From Hypoxylon rubiginosum (Eukaryota; Ascomycota; Sordariomycetes; Xylariales; Hypoxylaceae), in contig CADCXA010000029.1 in the NCBI GenBank assembly GCA_902806565.1, positions 682,001-746,000 of the forward strand: DNA of 64,000 bases, read 5' to 3'. The translations under genes and the position numbers were made by a program. The notes under the pieces were generated by a model. The model saw only the letters and a program-made list of their open reading frames with translations, was not told the origin of the DNA and ran no database searches. Shown in pieces: positions 13,899 to 24,168 of the stretch. Within the stretch, counting starts at the first letter, position 1; every line of letters begins with the position of its first letter.

Positions 13899-15883
13899 AT
13901 GGACAAGGCCCATATGAATCTGGAATTGATGGCCGAAGCCATGAAGTCGCTCTTCCAACTCGGTGTCCTAGTTCGAAAGTCAGGACCTCGAGATCGATTT
14001 CAAAGAGCGCTCCAACAATCCACATCTATTTTCGACGAGTCTTTTGACACAGATTATGTGAAGCAAAAATATCCGAAACTCAACAGTGCCGAGTGTCAAT
14101 GGTTGTCGAAACGTTTAGGGTCCGCTTGTGCAAGGCGTCGACAATTTACCAAATACTGTCGCGATCACAAGGCTCGCTTGGATGCCCAAGATGACGAGCT
14201 GCGCGACGGAGCCACAGAAAGGTTGTCAAGCAAAGCAACGACTTTCGTCCGTAATGTTGAGTCTAGGTCATTTGAGCCCCCTTCTTGGGACGAGGACGAC
14301 GCAATCTCAATTATGACAGCGACGACCGCATTCGATACTGACACAAAGCTCAAATTACCAAGCCTTACGGAACTTTCGCCAAGCGGAGACCATTTTGAAT
14401 GCCCAATCTGTTTTACGCTTCAGTCTTTTAACAACGAGAGAACATGGAAGTGAGTTAGGAGCAATCACTCAAATACCTAAAGTGACGCGATTGTTCTAAT
14501 ACATTTGCAGAATCCACGCTCTTCGGGACCTCAAAGCGTACGTTTGTACCGTCGGCGGAACAGAATGCAATTCACTACTTTTTGGCGACCGCAACACCTG
14601 GTTTGAACACGAGTTACAAAATCATCGATCGCATTACAACTGTAACTTTTGTGATCGGAAGGGATTCCGGTCTAAAGCTTCCGTCATAGAGCACATTTCA
14701 TCTTCACACAGCTCTTCTCCCCAGGACCAACTATCTGGACTGGCCGATGCCAGCTACGTGGCACCGTCTCAGTTCATGGCCCGCGATTGCCCATTCTGTG
14801 ATGATTGGGCTATGATACTAGAACAGAGAATAAACCCCAAGGGAAAAGGAGTTGATATTGGCACAACCCAGAACGTTTCTGTGTCAACGAGGAAATTCAA
14901 GAGACACGTGGCCACCCATCAAGAGCAGTTAGCCATTTTCGTGCTTCCAAGATCTAGTGACCCGGATGGTGACGAAAAAGTCGGGAGCGACGAGACCGAT
15001 ACTCCCAGTCTAACAAGCTTCGAAAATAATCATGATGAATCAGGGCTTAGAGAAGACAATTCCGACGTCGATACGATCAGTAGATCCGTTGAACCTACGA
15101 GTAACGCGGCAGTCAAAGAGCTTCTAAGAAAAGAAGTCGCTGAATTTGGGACGGAAATTTCGTCAAGCACAAGTCAGCATAATGAAATTTCCGGTATCAC
15201 TTATGAAACTACACTTACAGAACCTGGGCGAGACGTCGAGAATACCCTTGAAGGGAGTGATATTACTGGTAATAAAAAGAGCGACTTCGTCAAAAAGGGC
15301 AAAACCAGAATTCCATTGAGACTGGTTTCTAAGAGAGCGATCATTGATCTCGGTTATACATTCGTTGAAGAGGTACATCCTGATGCAACTTGCATATATT
15401 CCATCGAGCTAACGACCATAGGGCAATCAAATTATTGTGCAGAATGCACTCAGCCACCAAAAAATTGATGACCTTCTAAAGCTAAGCGAGGACTACAAGA
15501 ATGCAGAAATGGCTGCTGTTGACCGCCTCTTCGACAACGATAACATCGGAGAAAGACACAGAAGCAGCAGTCTGTCGATTCGCAGTAGATCAAGCAGTGA
15601 CGAGAGCGATTATAGGCAGCTTTCGACGGCACGGACTACAAGATCGGAAGATGATGATGATATTACGATCAAGATTCCAGTTGGTGCCGTAATCGAAGTC
15701 GGGAACACTAAGGTCCATGTTAGAGATGGAGGCGATATTAGTGTTGACCGTAGAACACCGGTTAGGTCTCGGCCGGCACGGTTGCCGCCTACTAGGGCAA
15801 TTCCTCAGGGACAGATTGATGGGCCCGTCGAGGCTTCCAGTAGAGACACCGACCATATAGTCAATAGCGACGACGAGCGGTAA
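13899..15883 (+). CDS. C2H2-type zinc-finger protein, 5'-truncated by repeat DNA
   Basis: Exons 13899-14449, 14511-15372 and 15422-15883; the introns of 61 and 49 nt have GTGAGT/GCAG and GTACAT/ATAG ends and CTAAT or CTAAC branch sites. Splicing gives 624 residues. The protein belongs to a large family of fungal C2H2 finger proteins. Visible parts are the helical N-terminal motif ending in an Arg-rich RLGSACARRRQF segment, the finger region (ECPIC, YVCTV, ...WFEHELQNHRSHYNCNFC, then EHISSSH), the FKRHVATHQEQLAIF motif, and a C-terminal DLGYTFVEE / IIVQNAL segment with an acidic tail. Intron 2 is needed to join that last motif in frame. Homologues usually have about 100 more N-terminal residues; here the frame runs back only to non-ATG sequence at 13815 and then into the AT block. 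The first in-frame ATG is 13899. It may be a truncated pseudogene or a gene with a new start. The function is unknown. Confidence 0.7.
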
Positions 15884-16412
15884 AGCAGGTTGGATCGATC
15901 GCCAAGGAAAATTCGTTCCAGTTCGCAGCCTGTACCGTATCCCCGGTCATAGTAGACGGCTCCGCTTCCATCTTCGAAGACTTTCCTCCATCTTTCCTTG
16001 ACCCGGAACACAAGAACGAAGATGATTATATGAGTGCGTCGGGGCGCTATCCTTTTGGCTCCTGATTCTCTAGATGGGAGTTAACAGTGTTAGACCGAGC
16101 TAGGGGCTATTCTCAGAGTACAAAGTGCTTCAGTCACTATGTAGAAGAGTAGCCCCTTTGCGGTCAGGTTTGTAGCTCCTTTATCACGGATACGGGAATC
16201 TCATTATAGGGTTACGAAGTTAAGAAATATAATAAAAATTATTATTATTACACCTGAATCGTCTCCAATAAGTTTTTGACTTGTTATTTAGAATAATTCG
16301 CTGCGAGTTTGTCTAACCCCTGATCTTTGGTCAAGGATGAGTCCTGGTGTCATTTGTCAGCAACGCATAAATCTCATACCCATAGGAAAGGTTTAATCAG
16401 ACAGTATGGTCG
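15884..16412. other. Intergenic, nothing recognised
   Basis: This 0.5 kb lies between two gene 3' ends, which converge here. I see no ORF, RNA gene or repeat beyond a short ATT-rich run near 16230-16250. Confidence 0.6.
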
Positions 16413-17277
16413 TCAACTTACTAATAAGAAGCTTGGGAACCAGGTCGTGGCAATCTTGACAGACCCAGCATTGGGAACCTTCCAGACCAGCCCTCCTTTG
16501 CCGTTACCAACGATATCATCGACGATGTGAGCGGCAAACCGATCAGCGGACATGCCCTCGGGCTTGGACCTACCGCTCGTCCATCCATCTATGGTATCCT
16601 CTATGGGAGCGTAGCGGGATTCCTCAGGCAGCTTGGCTCCGATATCGTTCTCGTGGAAGTGGGAGGTTATGATACCCGCCATAATAGTCACGACTATGAC
16701 GCCAAAGGGGACAATTCATGTCGCAAGCATTCAGAGATGTTCGTGAATGCGGCTTTAGATGACGTGTAAGTAGCTATGGAGGTATATCGACGTTAGCAGT
16801 CGACATAGTTGAGAATATCTATAGTCAGCCAGTCAGCCTACAAATCCAAGGCATGTTAATGACGGCACCGACAATGCTCATGTTGACAATGCGACCACGG
16901 CTCTTGATTAGGAGGTCAGAGAAAGCCCGGACGCATCTCACGGGCCCCCAGACGTTAGTGTCGTAAAGATGTTGCGCCCTCTCTACGTCCATGTCGAGAA
17001 TCGGCACTCCGTACCCAGCACCTGCGTTGTTCACCAGCACGTCAAGGCCGCGACCGCTCTCGGTCACGGTGTTCGCCGCCTCCGCAACTGATGTCTTAGA
17101 TGTAACATCGAGTTGGGTTACTGTAACATTGGGTAGACTGGATAGTTCTTGTGGTATCTTGGGCGTGCTTCGCGCTGTTGCGAAGACGTTGTGGCCGCTT
17201 TTGGCAAGGTTAAGAGCGATAGCGGCACCAATACCACCGGACGAGCAACCCGTCACCAAAATTGACTTGACGGACAT
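16413..17277 (-). pseudogene. Broken short-chain dehydrogenase (AYR1-like)
   Basis: Exon 1 is 17277-16842 and exon 2 starts at 16773; the 68-nt intron has GTAGGC/ATAG ends and a GCTAAC branch site. The conceptual protein is a classical SDR of the 1-acyl-dihydroxyacetone-phosphate reductase type. It shows the nucleotide-binding TGCSSGGIG near residue 10, LVNNAG near 85, and after splicing YTSSK, the Tyr/Lys active-site motif. Two lesions are visible. One base is missing in exon 2 near 16704 (after HELSPL), so the frame meets a TAG at 16696-16694; the family sequence then resumes in another frame, through VTIMAGII, and ends at 16413. The position of the catalytic serine (NISSVG in relatives) reads NMSIVG, that is Ile. 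A sequencing error could explain the deletion but not easily both changes. Active enzyme is unlikely. Confidence 0.8.
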
Positions 17278-17349
17278 CGGTTATAAGATTAGTTAGAGAA
17301 GACCTTCGTCGAATAGTTCTCGTACAAGTCCTGTTATGCAAACTAGGGT

Positions 17350-17899
17350 GGACCATAAGACACAAAACCGCCAACCCCGCCAATTCCAAATCGTCCGTAT
17401 TTTTATTATTAGATACTGTGGTCTTAGCACCGTATTTGCCCTATAATTACAGGGCTATGGCCCTGTAATTTAGGTCCTAAAGGTCCGTATATTTACTTTA
17501 TAGACACTGTGGTGCTAGCACTGCTTATGCCCTGTAATTTACAACGTATATGCCTTATAAAGCACCTGGATTTTTAAAATTATCCGCTGTATTTACAGTG
17601 TATTATAAGGCGTATATCACTGTAATTACAGTGGTGTAAAATGGCAGGGCTATAAAAGGACAGGGCTGTATATAATAAGTTACAGGGCTATAAATAGGTG
17701 ATAAAACTGTATATAATAAGTGACAAGGCTGTATATAATGCTAGCACCACAGTGGGTAGGGAGTAAAAACACGGCCTAAATTACAGGGCCATGCCCCTGT
17801 AATTATAGGGCAAATACGGTGCTAAAACCACAGTATCCTATAATAAAAATACGGATCTTTTGGAATTGGCGGGGTTGGCGGTTTTTGGTCTTATGGTCC
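17350..17899. mobile_element. 550-bp fold-back MITE-like element
   Basis: The outer arms, 17350-17476 and 17773-17899, are reverse complements over about 127 bp with few mismatches; both ends read GGACCATAAGAC inward. A second, more diverged copy of the arm core lies just inside on each side: 17482-17542 is a direct repeat of the left arm at 90 bp spacing, and about 17735-17772 is its inverted counterpart. The centre carries repeated CAGGGCTRTA and TATATAATAAGT words. There is no transposase ORF, so any movement needed an enzyme from elsewhere. I could not find a convincing target-site duplication. The family is not recognised; the GGCGGGGTTGGCGG-like ends are distinctive. The element is not visibly RIP-degraded, unlike the block at the window start. 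Confidence 0.85.
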
Positions 17900-18062
17900 G
17901 CTGTCCAAACACTACCTACATTAGACGATGCAGACCAACCTTCCGTCACGTCGTCGAAAAAGCAACTGCCCGGAGTTTACGGTATAGCCGAGTAAATTTC
18001 ATGAAACTAACTAGCGCTGATGCCCGAAATGACCATAATCTCCTGCGCCGCACTCTGCCGTT

Positions 18063-19064
18063 TCATTTCCATCCTGACCCCGCCCACAATTCCGCCGGCT
18101 CACGCCGTCCTGACAGCTCAGACCGATCCGTCTGGCGTCTAAAACTCATCGATTCAGTGCCATTTGACGGCTCCGATATTGCCACGGCCGGCGTATAATT
18201 CCCGCGCGGCAGAAATTCGCCAAGACCTGCCTTCTGCCTGTCCTTCTTCCGCCGAGTTCTCCACAGACTAAAGGCTCCCGCAAGAATCATGACGAAAGCA
18301 GCGGCAGCGCCGACACCAATGCCAGCCTCTGCTCCTACGGAAAGGCTCCCGGGGTCTGAGCTAGCGCTTGTCTCAATGGCTGATGGTGTTGACGTTGGCA
18401 AACTTGGAGCTGTAGGTGCTGGTGTAGATGCTGATATAGATGTCGAGGTCGTCGTAGAGGTTGATGTGATGAGATCAGACGCCTGCCATCTAATAACGAC
18501 TCCGAACGCATTCAATTCGCCTCCTCCGGTAATCGATGACGTCTCAAAGTCCTTTCCTGGTGTACGAGTCGTGTAGACATATGTTCGAGTATCCGCCATA
18601 GGCTGGAAGCACCGATCAGTCGATTGCCACGGCCAGGCAATAGAATTCGTTTGACAACTATAGCCACTGACATTTCATTACATTAGTACAGTACCTAGGT
18701 ATACACTCATAACACCTCTCCACCTTCTCGCCCAAAGATACATTGTAATTACCTACCTAGGACAACACGTCCCCGTATTCTCCGGCTCTCCTATTTGCGA
18801 TTGCGCACATGCTACCGTGTAGCCCCTCGGACATGCTCCAGGTGAGATATAGGCTCCTGGCGTAGGTGTCCAGGATGTCGGTAAGCAATCTGATGTACTC
18901 GTCGTCGGACCGAGGTGGAAATAGCCGCAGATAACCTCGTTTCCATTGCCATCTACGCACGCTATATCCTGCACGTCAACGCGGTATATATATAGGGTGC
19001 AAGATGGACTGGGATCGAACGTTGGGGACAGGGTCATAGTCGGCACCACATCGATAATCGACAT
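18063..19064 (-). CDS. Single-pass membrane protein, Cys-rich ectodomain
   Basis: Exon 1 is 19064-18757 and exon 2 is 18666-18063; the 90-nt intron has GTAGGT/TCAG ends and an ACTAAT branch site. Splicing joins GTCCP to SGYSC in frame and gives 303 residues. The order is a Cys-rich N-terminal domain (about residues 20-125), a Ser/Thr/Pro-rich stalk (about 165-210) likely to be O-glycosylated, a transmembrane helix (about 217-238, EAGIGVG...GAFSLW) stopped by RTRRKK, and a tail of about 65 residues inside the cell. This layout is common in fungal cell-wall or plasma-membrane sensor-like proteins; no enzyme domain is visible. The start is uncertain. The frame stays open upstream without an ATG and no signal peptide is seen, so a first exon carrying one may lie above 19140. 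Confidence 0.6.
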
Positions 19065-20513
19065 CGTGGGAGCAACGCTTTGCGAAGACAGTGGATGAAT
19101 GTTGTCAGAAGAGGAAGCGTAAGAGGAAGCCTTGGAGCTTGGGGTCCCCTACCAAAGCTGAAATGTAGGCCCCAAGTGGCTTGACAAGGCGCGGTGCTCC
19201 TGTAATACAACACAGTAAAACCTTTCTCGTTACATTTCCAAGGCTACTACTACGCCATCTAAGTTGCATGTTCTCCTACGCATTAATGCAGAAGAGCTGA
19301 TTCCATCCACAAGAACAAGATAACATGGCCAAGTGATCTCTTTTTCGTGAATATGGGGGGTTCATTACTTGTGTGCCCCGGTAAGCTGAAAGATTCCTGC
19401 TCCAAATCGGTGCATTGCGATTGGCGGTTGAGAGGCATGTTAAGCCAATATGCATGCGCCCAGATAGCCAGCGCCAAAAGTTTCCCATGGCTTCCATAGG
19501 TAGCCGTGCCACACCTGATTTAGGTACGCAAGCCTTATTATGCTCTAACCTAGTGAATTGAAGAGTCTCTGAAGCGTTAAGAGAAAATATTGACGACGAA
19601 ATATCTAGGAATCAGGGGAAACAAGAAATTGATGTAGCAATTTGACTGCCAATTACGGCAGACCTTAAACTATATGCAACTACGTTAATGCACGGCTCGT
19701 TTGGAAGATATACAACTTATAGAAATTTATATTTGGCCCTATAAGCCATTTATATGCATACTTCCTGGGTACCTAAGGTATGATACATCTTTGAAAATAA
19801 CTTTGCATTTGTGTAGCGCTAGATTATGCAGTGTGCACTCGTCGATAGCCATTAAGGGACCCCTTAATAGGATGTATTTCGTACCCTCGTATTGATCAAT
19901 AATGACAATAATGATCTACCATAAATCCCATATATGACAAACCCTGAGGAATACTAGGCGAGTTCCGTGTCCTAAAAGTCCTTCCATTGCCAAATTCGAG
20001 GTTGAAGAGGCTTGTTTGAAGCGTAATCCATAAAGAGGTGATGTTGCCAGATGAATTTCGTACACGAATAACTTGGCTATATTATGAAACTATCGAGTAT
20101 GTGACGTTAGGCGAGGTTACATGTGAAAAGGGGGATAGGAGTATTGTTGTGCGTCCATTCACATGATAGCCTGTTGAGCTTATTGAGACGCCAATTCATC
20201 TGCATATCAGTTCGACGGTAAATATCATTTCCTGAGCCACATCCTACGTCCCTTAACGAGCCAGACAATAGAACATTAGACAGATGATAAGCTAGCCTGA
20301 GGAAAGATGGAGCAGTGTGAAAGATAATTTTTTTTTTCATTTTGACGCTTTCTATACTATTTCAAAAGAGATACGATCTTCAGAACCTCTTGAGCAAGTA
20401 GTATAGCCATTTATAAAAAGCAAATGTCGCTAATCCAGAAACTTGACCTTCTTCGCTAGTTCCCAATTCCCGCTTAAAACCCCTTAAACTCAAATCCGGC
20501 CAGGTCCTTCTTG
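19065..20513. other. Intergenic, nothing recognised
   Basis: Upstream of the membrane-protein gene and downstream of the small acidic-protein gene. Only short random ORFs are present. The first 150 bp may include a missing 5' exon of the gene at 18063-19064. A TACCTAAGGTA-type palindromic word occurs near 19770. Confidence 0.6.
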
Positions 20514-21024
20514 TTATTTCTCCTCTTCATCACCGTTGCTCCCGCTTGCATCCCTGTTGGGTATCATATGCACCTCACGCCACTCATTCCACTCGTCGTC
20601 GTCTTGAGCTTCCCAGGGACGAGGCATGCCGGTCGGGGTGATCATACTACCCCACCAAGGAGCCGGCTTCGTCTTCTGTTGGGAGTAACTTTGGTCAACA
20701 GACCGGCCAGATCGCTCTGTATCATCAGAGCTATCGTCGCGCACTTCCGAGGCAAGACTGGCACTGTATTCTGTAAGTGGTATGACTTGAGGCAAAGTAG
20801 AGGCAACATACTGGTCTTGGTTTTCCTCTGAGTCATCCTTGCTGGATGATTCCTTCGATTTTCCCATTGCTGTATAAGTCAGCTACCGGGAGCTTATAAC
20901 ATAGAGTCGTAAAGACTATATTGAGCGCTACTATAACAGTGAGCATGAGTTACGTACCTAGATTTGTGGCGTGTTTCGCGCCTTGTTCATTCTGTCCACG
21001 AGCAGACTCGCATTGGGCAGCCAT
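20514..21024 (-). CDS. Small acidic hypothetical protein
   Basis: Exon 1 is 21024-20958 and exon 2 is 20869-20514. The 88-nt intron has a GTACGT donor, a GCTGAC branch site and an ACAG acceptor, and it keeps the frame open across the junction (HATNL-AMGKSK). The result is 140 residues. The sequence is hydrophilic and acidic, with Ser/Asp-rich stretches, one aromatic patch around APWWGS and WNEW, and an EEEK end. It has no signal peptide, membrane segment or known domain. The case for a gene rests on the well-formed intron joining two open frames. If the intron is not real, the ORF starts at 20867 with 117 residues. Function is unknown. Confidence 0.45.
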
Positions 21025-22537
21025 AGCCAATAGTGTATAATCTTCGTTATAGTTATGAATTTGAGATATCGAGTAGCAAGAAATGGTATTATAAACTTTA
21101 TAATGTGCGTATATGTGTGTATATTTTGTGTGTTAAGGATGATAGAACAAGACTTTACCTAGAGAGCTCAGTGCTGTTCTTATATGAAAGTCTCAACAAG
21201 TTGGAGCTCCATTGAGGTACCCAGGTAGCCAACACGGTAGCGCACGGTTAGTGCAAATTTCTCTTAGCACCATGTTCGTTCGAAGGAAAAGTCTATGTGA
21301 AAATGAACCTACCAGGTACTAAAAGAATAAGTAGCATTGTTTGCCGTGAACTACAACCGCAACCTTAGGCAGTAAGATGGATTTTTGGCATCCACCTTTA
21401 GAAAAATCGTCTTCCCCACGCGAGAACTTCCCCATAAGTGGCCCTATATGTCCTTGACCGACGACCACATGAGGCCTTCTTTCGGTATACGCACACTCGG
21501 TCAATCTACGGGACTTCATTACAGATCGCCTCAGGCACAGAATACCCACTTGCTCATCTACTCTCAAGGTGTCAGCCCAGTTCTCAGTCTAGCAAACATT
21601 CTAGGGAAAAATGGTTCTTTATTATCTTTCGACGCAGAGCGTGGACCCTGCCGGGCAGTTGAGACCAGCAACTCAACTTTCACACATTTTGCACAATAAT
21701 ATTTAACCCCATAAAGTGGCCATAAGCAAATTATACCTTTGAATGCTCTCTAGGTTGACATCCATCTTTATATACCTACCTCCTAGGTACCTAGGTAGGT
21801 ATATATAATAAGATAAAGAAGTAAAGGCCTGTCGTGCTCTATCCCAGGAATGCTTCAACTTTGCGCATTGTGGGCAGCACCGTGGGAACTGTTAGGTATG
21901 TATATTTCTTTTTTATAATGGGCATTTCAGATTAATAATACAAATCTGGTTTTCGATCTTCGATCTTGAAACGCGAGCAGATACCTAAGTTAAGCCTCCA
22001 CGGGGACGTTCAGTACAGTACTTAGGCACCTATGTACCTAAGCTTTGCGAACCTGATCATTGATATATAGTACTACTAGAAGGAACATGATACTCTAATG
22101 GCTGAAGAGGTATTTTATTTGATGCTACCACCTATAGAGATAAAAGCTGACTCTAAGAAGCAAATCGAGATTGAGGATGATAATATGTATTAAGAGAAGC
22201 AATAAAATCGGTATATAAAGGAGTGTTCATGGATCGGGTAATGCCTCGGAAAAGACATGCAGGTAGCCGAGAAAAGAAGCAGGTATCGAACCAATATACC
22301 AGTTGATGTTTCTCAAGGTGAGGGGCTTATGCATCTTAGACCTTGCCGATGCCCTTCCGTGGTATGAAACTACTGACGCGGCCACGCCTAACGCCCCTTT
22401 AACTCCCGATTTCAGTTACCACGAGATGCCTGCCTACTTGACTCCGGTCAACATAATCACTCATACTTCGACTGACCTTACTCAACGTCAAAAATCTTTA
22501 AAGGCTATTCTCGAGCCTTATAACCTCAGAAAGAGCA
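21025..22537. other. Intergenic with CCTAGG palindromes
   Basis: Divergent interval between a minus-strand and a plus-strand gene. Short ORFs (for example 21385-21699) lack family features. Palindromic TACCTAGGTA-type words cluster at 21775-21805 and recur near 22018-22042. Confidence 0.55.
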
Positions 22538-23152
22538 ATGTCTTCACAAATTGAAAATAACGGGTTTCATATTCAGCCAATTGAATACCCCAATGGTCCA
22601 AATCACCTCCCAGAAGTACACAGCCCGAATCCCCCTCCCAAAGCACCTGGGTACACACCAACCCCTATCATGGGGACTGCGAAGCCCAGTAGCTTATCCC
22701 AACAACATAGCCCAGAGCATCACAATCCATTCGGCTTAAGACGACTTGCTTTCGGCGCGCTTATTGCACTCGTCACAGCACTTATCGTTGGTGCTGCTAT
22801 GGGAGGCGGATTGGGAAGTGCCATAACGAAGAAGGAAGAATGCGATACGTCCCCGTTAGTGGTGACTAGCACCGAAAGTTTCCTTATACCGGCATCCACC
22901 TCGGCTCCCACCGCGTCCACTTCCGCTGCATCAACAGCACTCGTCAATTACGCGGCTCCGGAGCCCTCGCTCGTACAAACCCTCGACGATAACTGCCCCA
23001 AACTTGACAATACAATACTCGAAGACACAAACGCCAACCAGTACCGAGTTACATGCGGATACCGAGTTCTCGGGAACCCGTCCATTACTACGTGGTCGGC
23101 GTTAGTCACATATTCGCTTCAAGACTGTGTAAAGCTATGTCGTCCAGCGTAG
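22538..23152 (+). CDS. Type II membrane protein, PAN/apple-like end, frameshifted
   Basis: The ATG at 22538 opens 204 residues: a Pro-rich cytoplasmic N-terminus (about 1-65), a transmembrane segment (about 70-92, LAFGALIALV...GGGLG), a Ser/Thr/Ala-rich stalk, then a Cys-containing module beginning NCPKLDN near 150 and running through YSLQDCVKLC. Fungal proteins of this plan end in a PAN/apple-like fold, thought to bind protein or carbohydrate at the surface. The frame stops three codons after KLC. The expected continuation (SVETNYGANCWLFN, with a further Cys) lies in the next frame up to 23247, and no intron long enough fits between. A one-base deletion near 23145 is therefore likely, giving either a pseudogene or a shortened ectodomain. 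Confidence 0.6.
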   Translation: MSSQIENNGFHIQPIEYPNGPNHLPEVHSPNPPPKAPGYTPTPIMGTAKPSSLSQQHSPEHHNPFGLRRLAFGALIALVTALIVGAAMGGGLGSAITKKEECDTSPLVVTSTESFLIPASTSAPTASTSAASTALVNYAAPEPSLVQTLDDNCPKLDNTILEDTNANQYRVTCGYRVLGNPSITTWSALVTYSLQDCVKLCRPA

Positions 23153-23247
23153 AGACCAATTATGGGGCAAACTGTTGGCTGTTTAATTCTTCTTCCAATT
23201 CACTTTCGATCGAGAGCAACCATACAGCTGCGGTCATGCTAACCTGA

Positions 23248-24168
23248 CAGCTACCGAGGTAGTTGAGCAGTAACTAGGGAGGCTCAGGAACTAGGTAGTG
23301 TTAAAATAGGATGTTTTCACTTATTGTCTTTGCAGATAATTCTATCAATTATATTAACATATAACACTTACAGTTAAACCGACGCCTCATAATAAAATTT
23401 ATACGCTATATAAGTCTTCTTAATGCTCTTGGCAAAACTCTCATGTCAGTCACGTCGTTACTTTTCGATGAAGCTCACCAGAAACAGAAATCGACTCTCA
23501 ATATATAAGACTGTCGCTGAACGTGCTGTCGAGTTCTCTATTTCCCCAAATTTCTACCCCCGCAACCCAATTTGCCGTACATATTGCGAAGCTTTTTCCC
23601 CATTGCTGCGGTTTCGTGAGGTAGGCTAGATCTAGGCCCCGGATTTTTAATATCGGCTCAATCAACCTGACCCCTTTTCTTCCACCCCCCCAACTCATAT
23701 TAGCCGAGTCCCCTCCACCTACATTAGTGTTGACATCCAAGGTTACGGAGCAATCTGATTCGAGCGCGTCCGTCTAGGGTGACGGTGACACATTTTATTC
23801 CCTGATATAGTATCAACATAATATATGTCGCTTCTTTTGACGTTGCACGCTCCATTCCTCTTCCCCTTTCGCCTCTTCATCCTGACTCGATTGAGGCGGC
23901 CTGGACCTCGTGGGATTAAGGCGGCAATATGGGTTCGCTTGGTTCTTGTTTTCTACCCTGAGGGGGGCGACGTAGTCGGCGAGACCGGTTACAAAGATGG
24001 TAAGCTCCGCTTTCCAGCGAGATGCAGCCGTTATCATTCCTGCTCCCCGCCGTCGCGTCTCTCTCAGACCTCGGTTTTCTAGAATAAGATAAGAGCAAGC
24101 GATTGCGCAATTGCTTCTTACTTGAGTAGAGTAGTCATTGAACCAAGCACCAAATCGAGTAAGAAAAG
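23248..24168. other. Promoter-side intergenic region of the GH28 gene
   Basis: No gene is visible. The stretch is pyrimidine-rich in places (23830-23880) and holds the presumed promoter and leader of the pectinase gene. No TATA box or binding site stands out enough to call. Confidence 0.5.

Noticed and set aside
22270..22300. tRNA-like B-box (GGTTCGATACC) on the minus strand
   Set aside because: No paired T stem, acceptor stem or A-box partner could be found around it.
22303..22554. 83-codon ORF overlapping the start of the PAN-like gene
   Set aside because: It is in another frame, has no features, and probably lies in the 5' leader.
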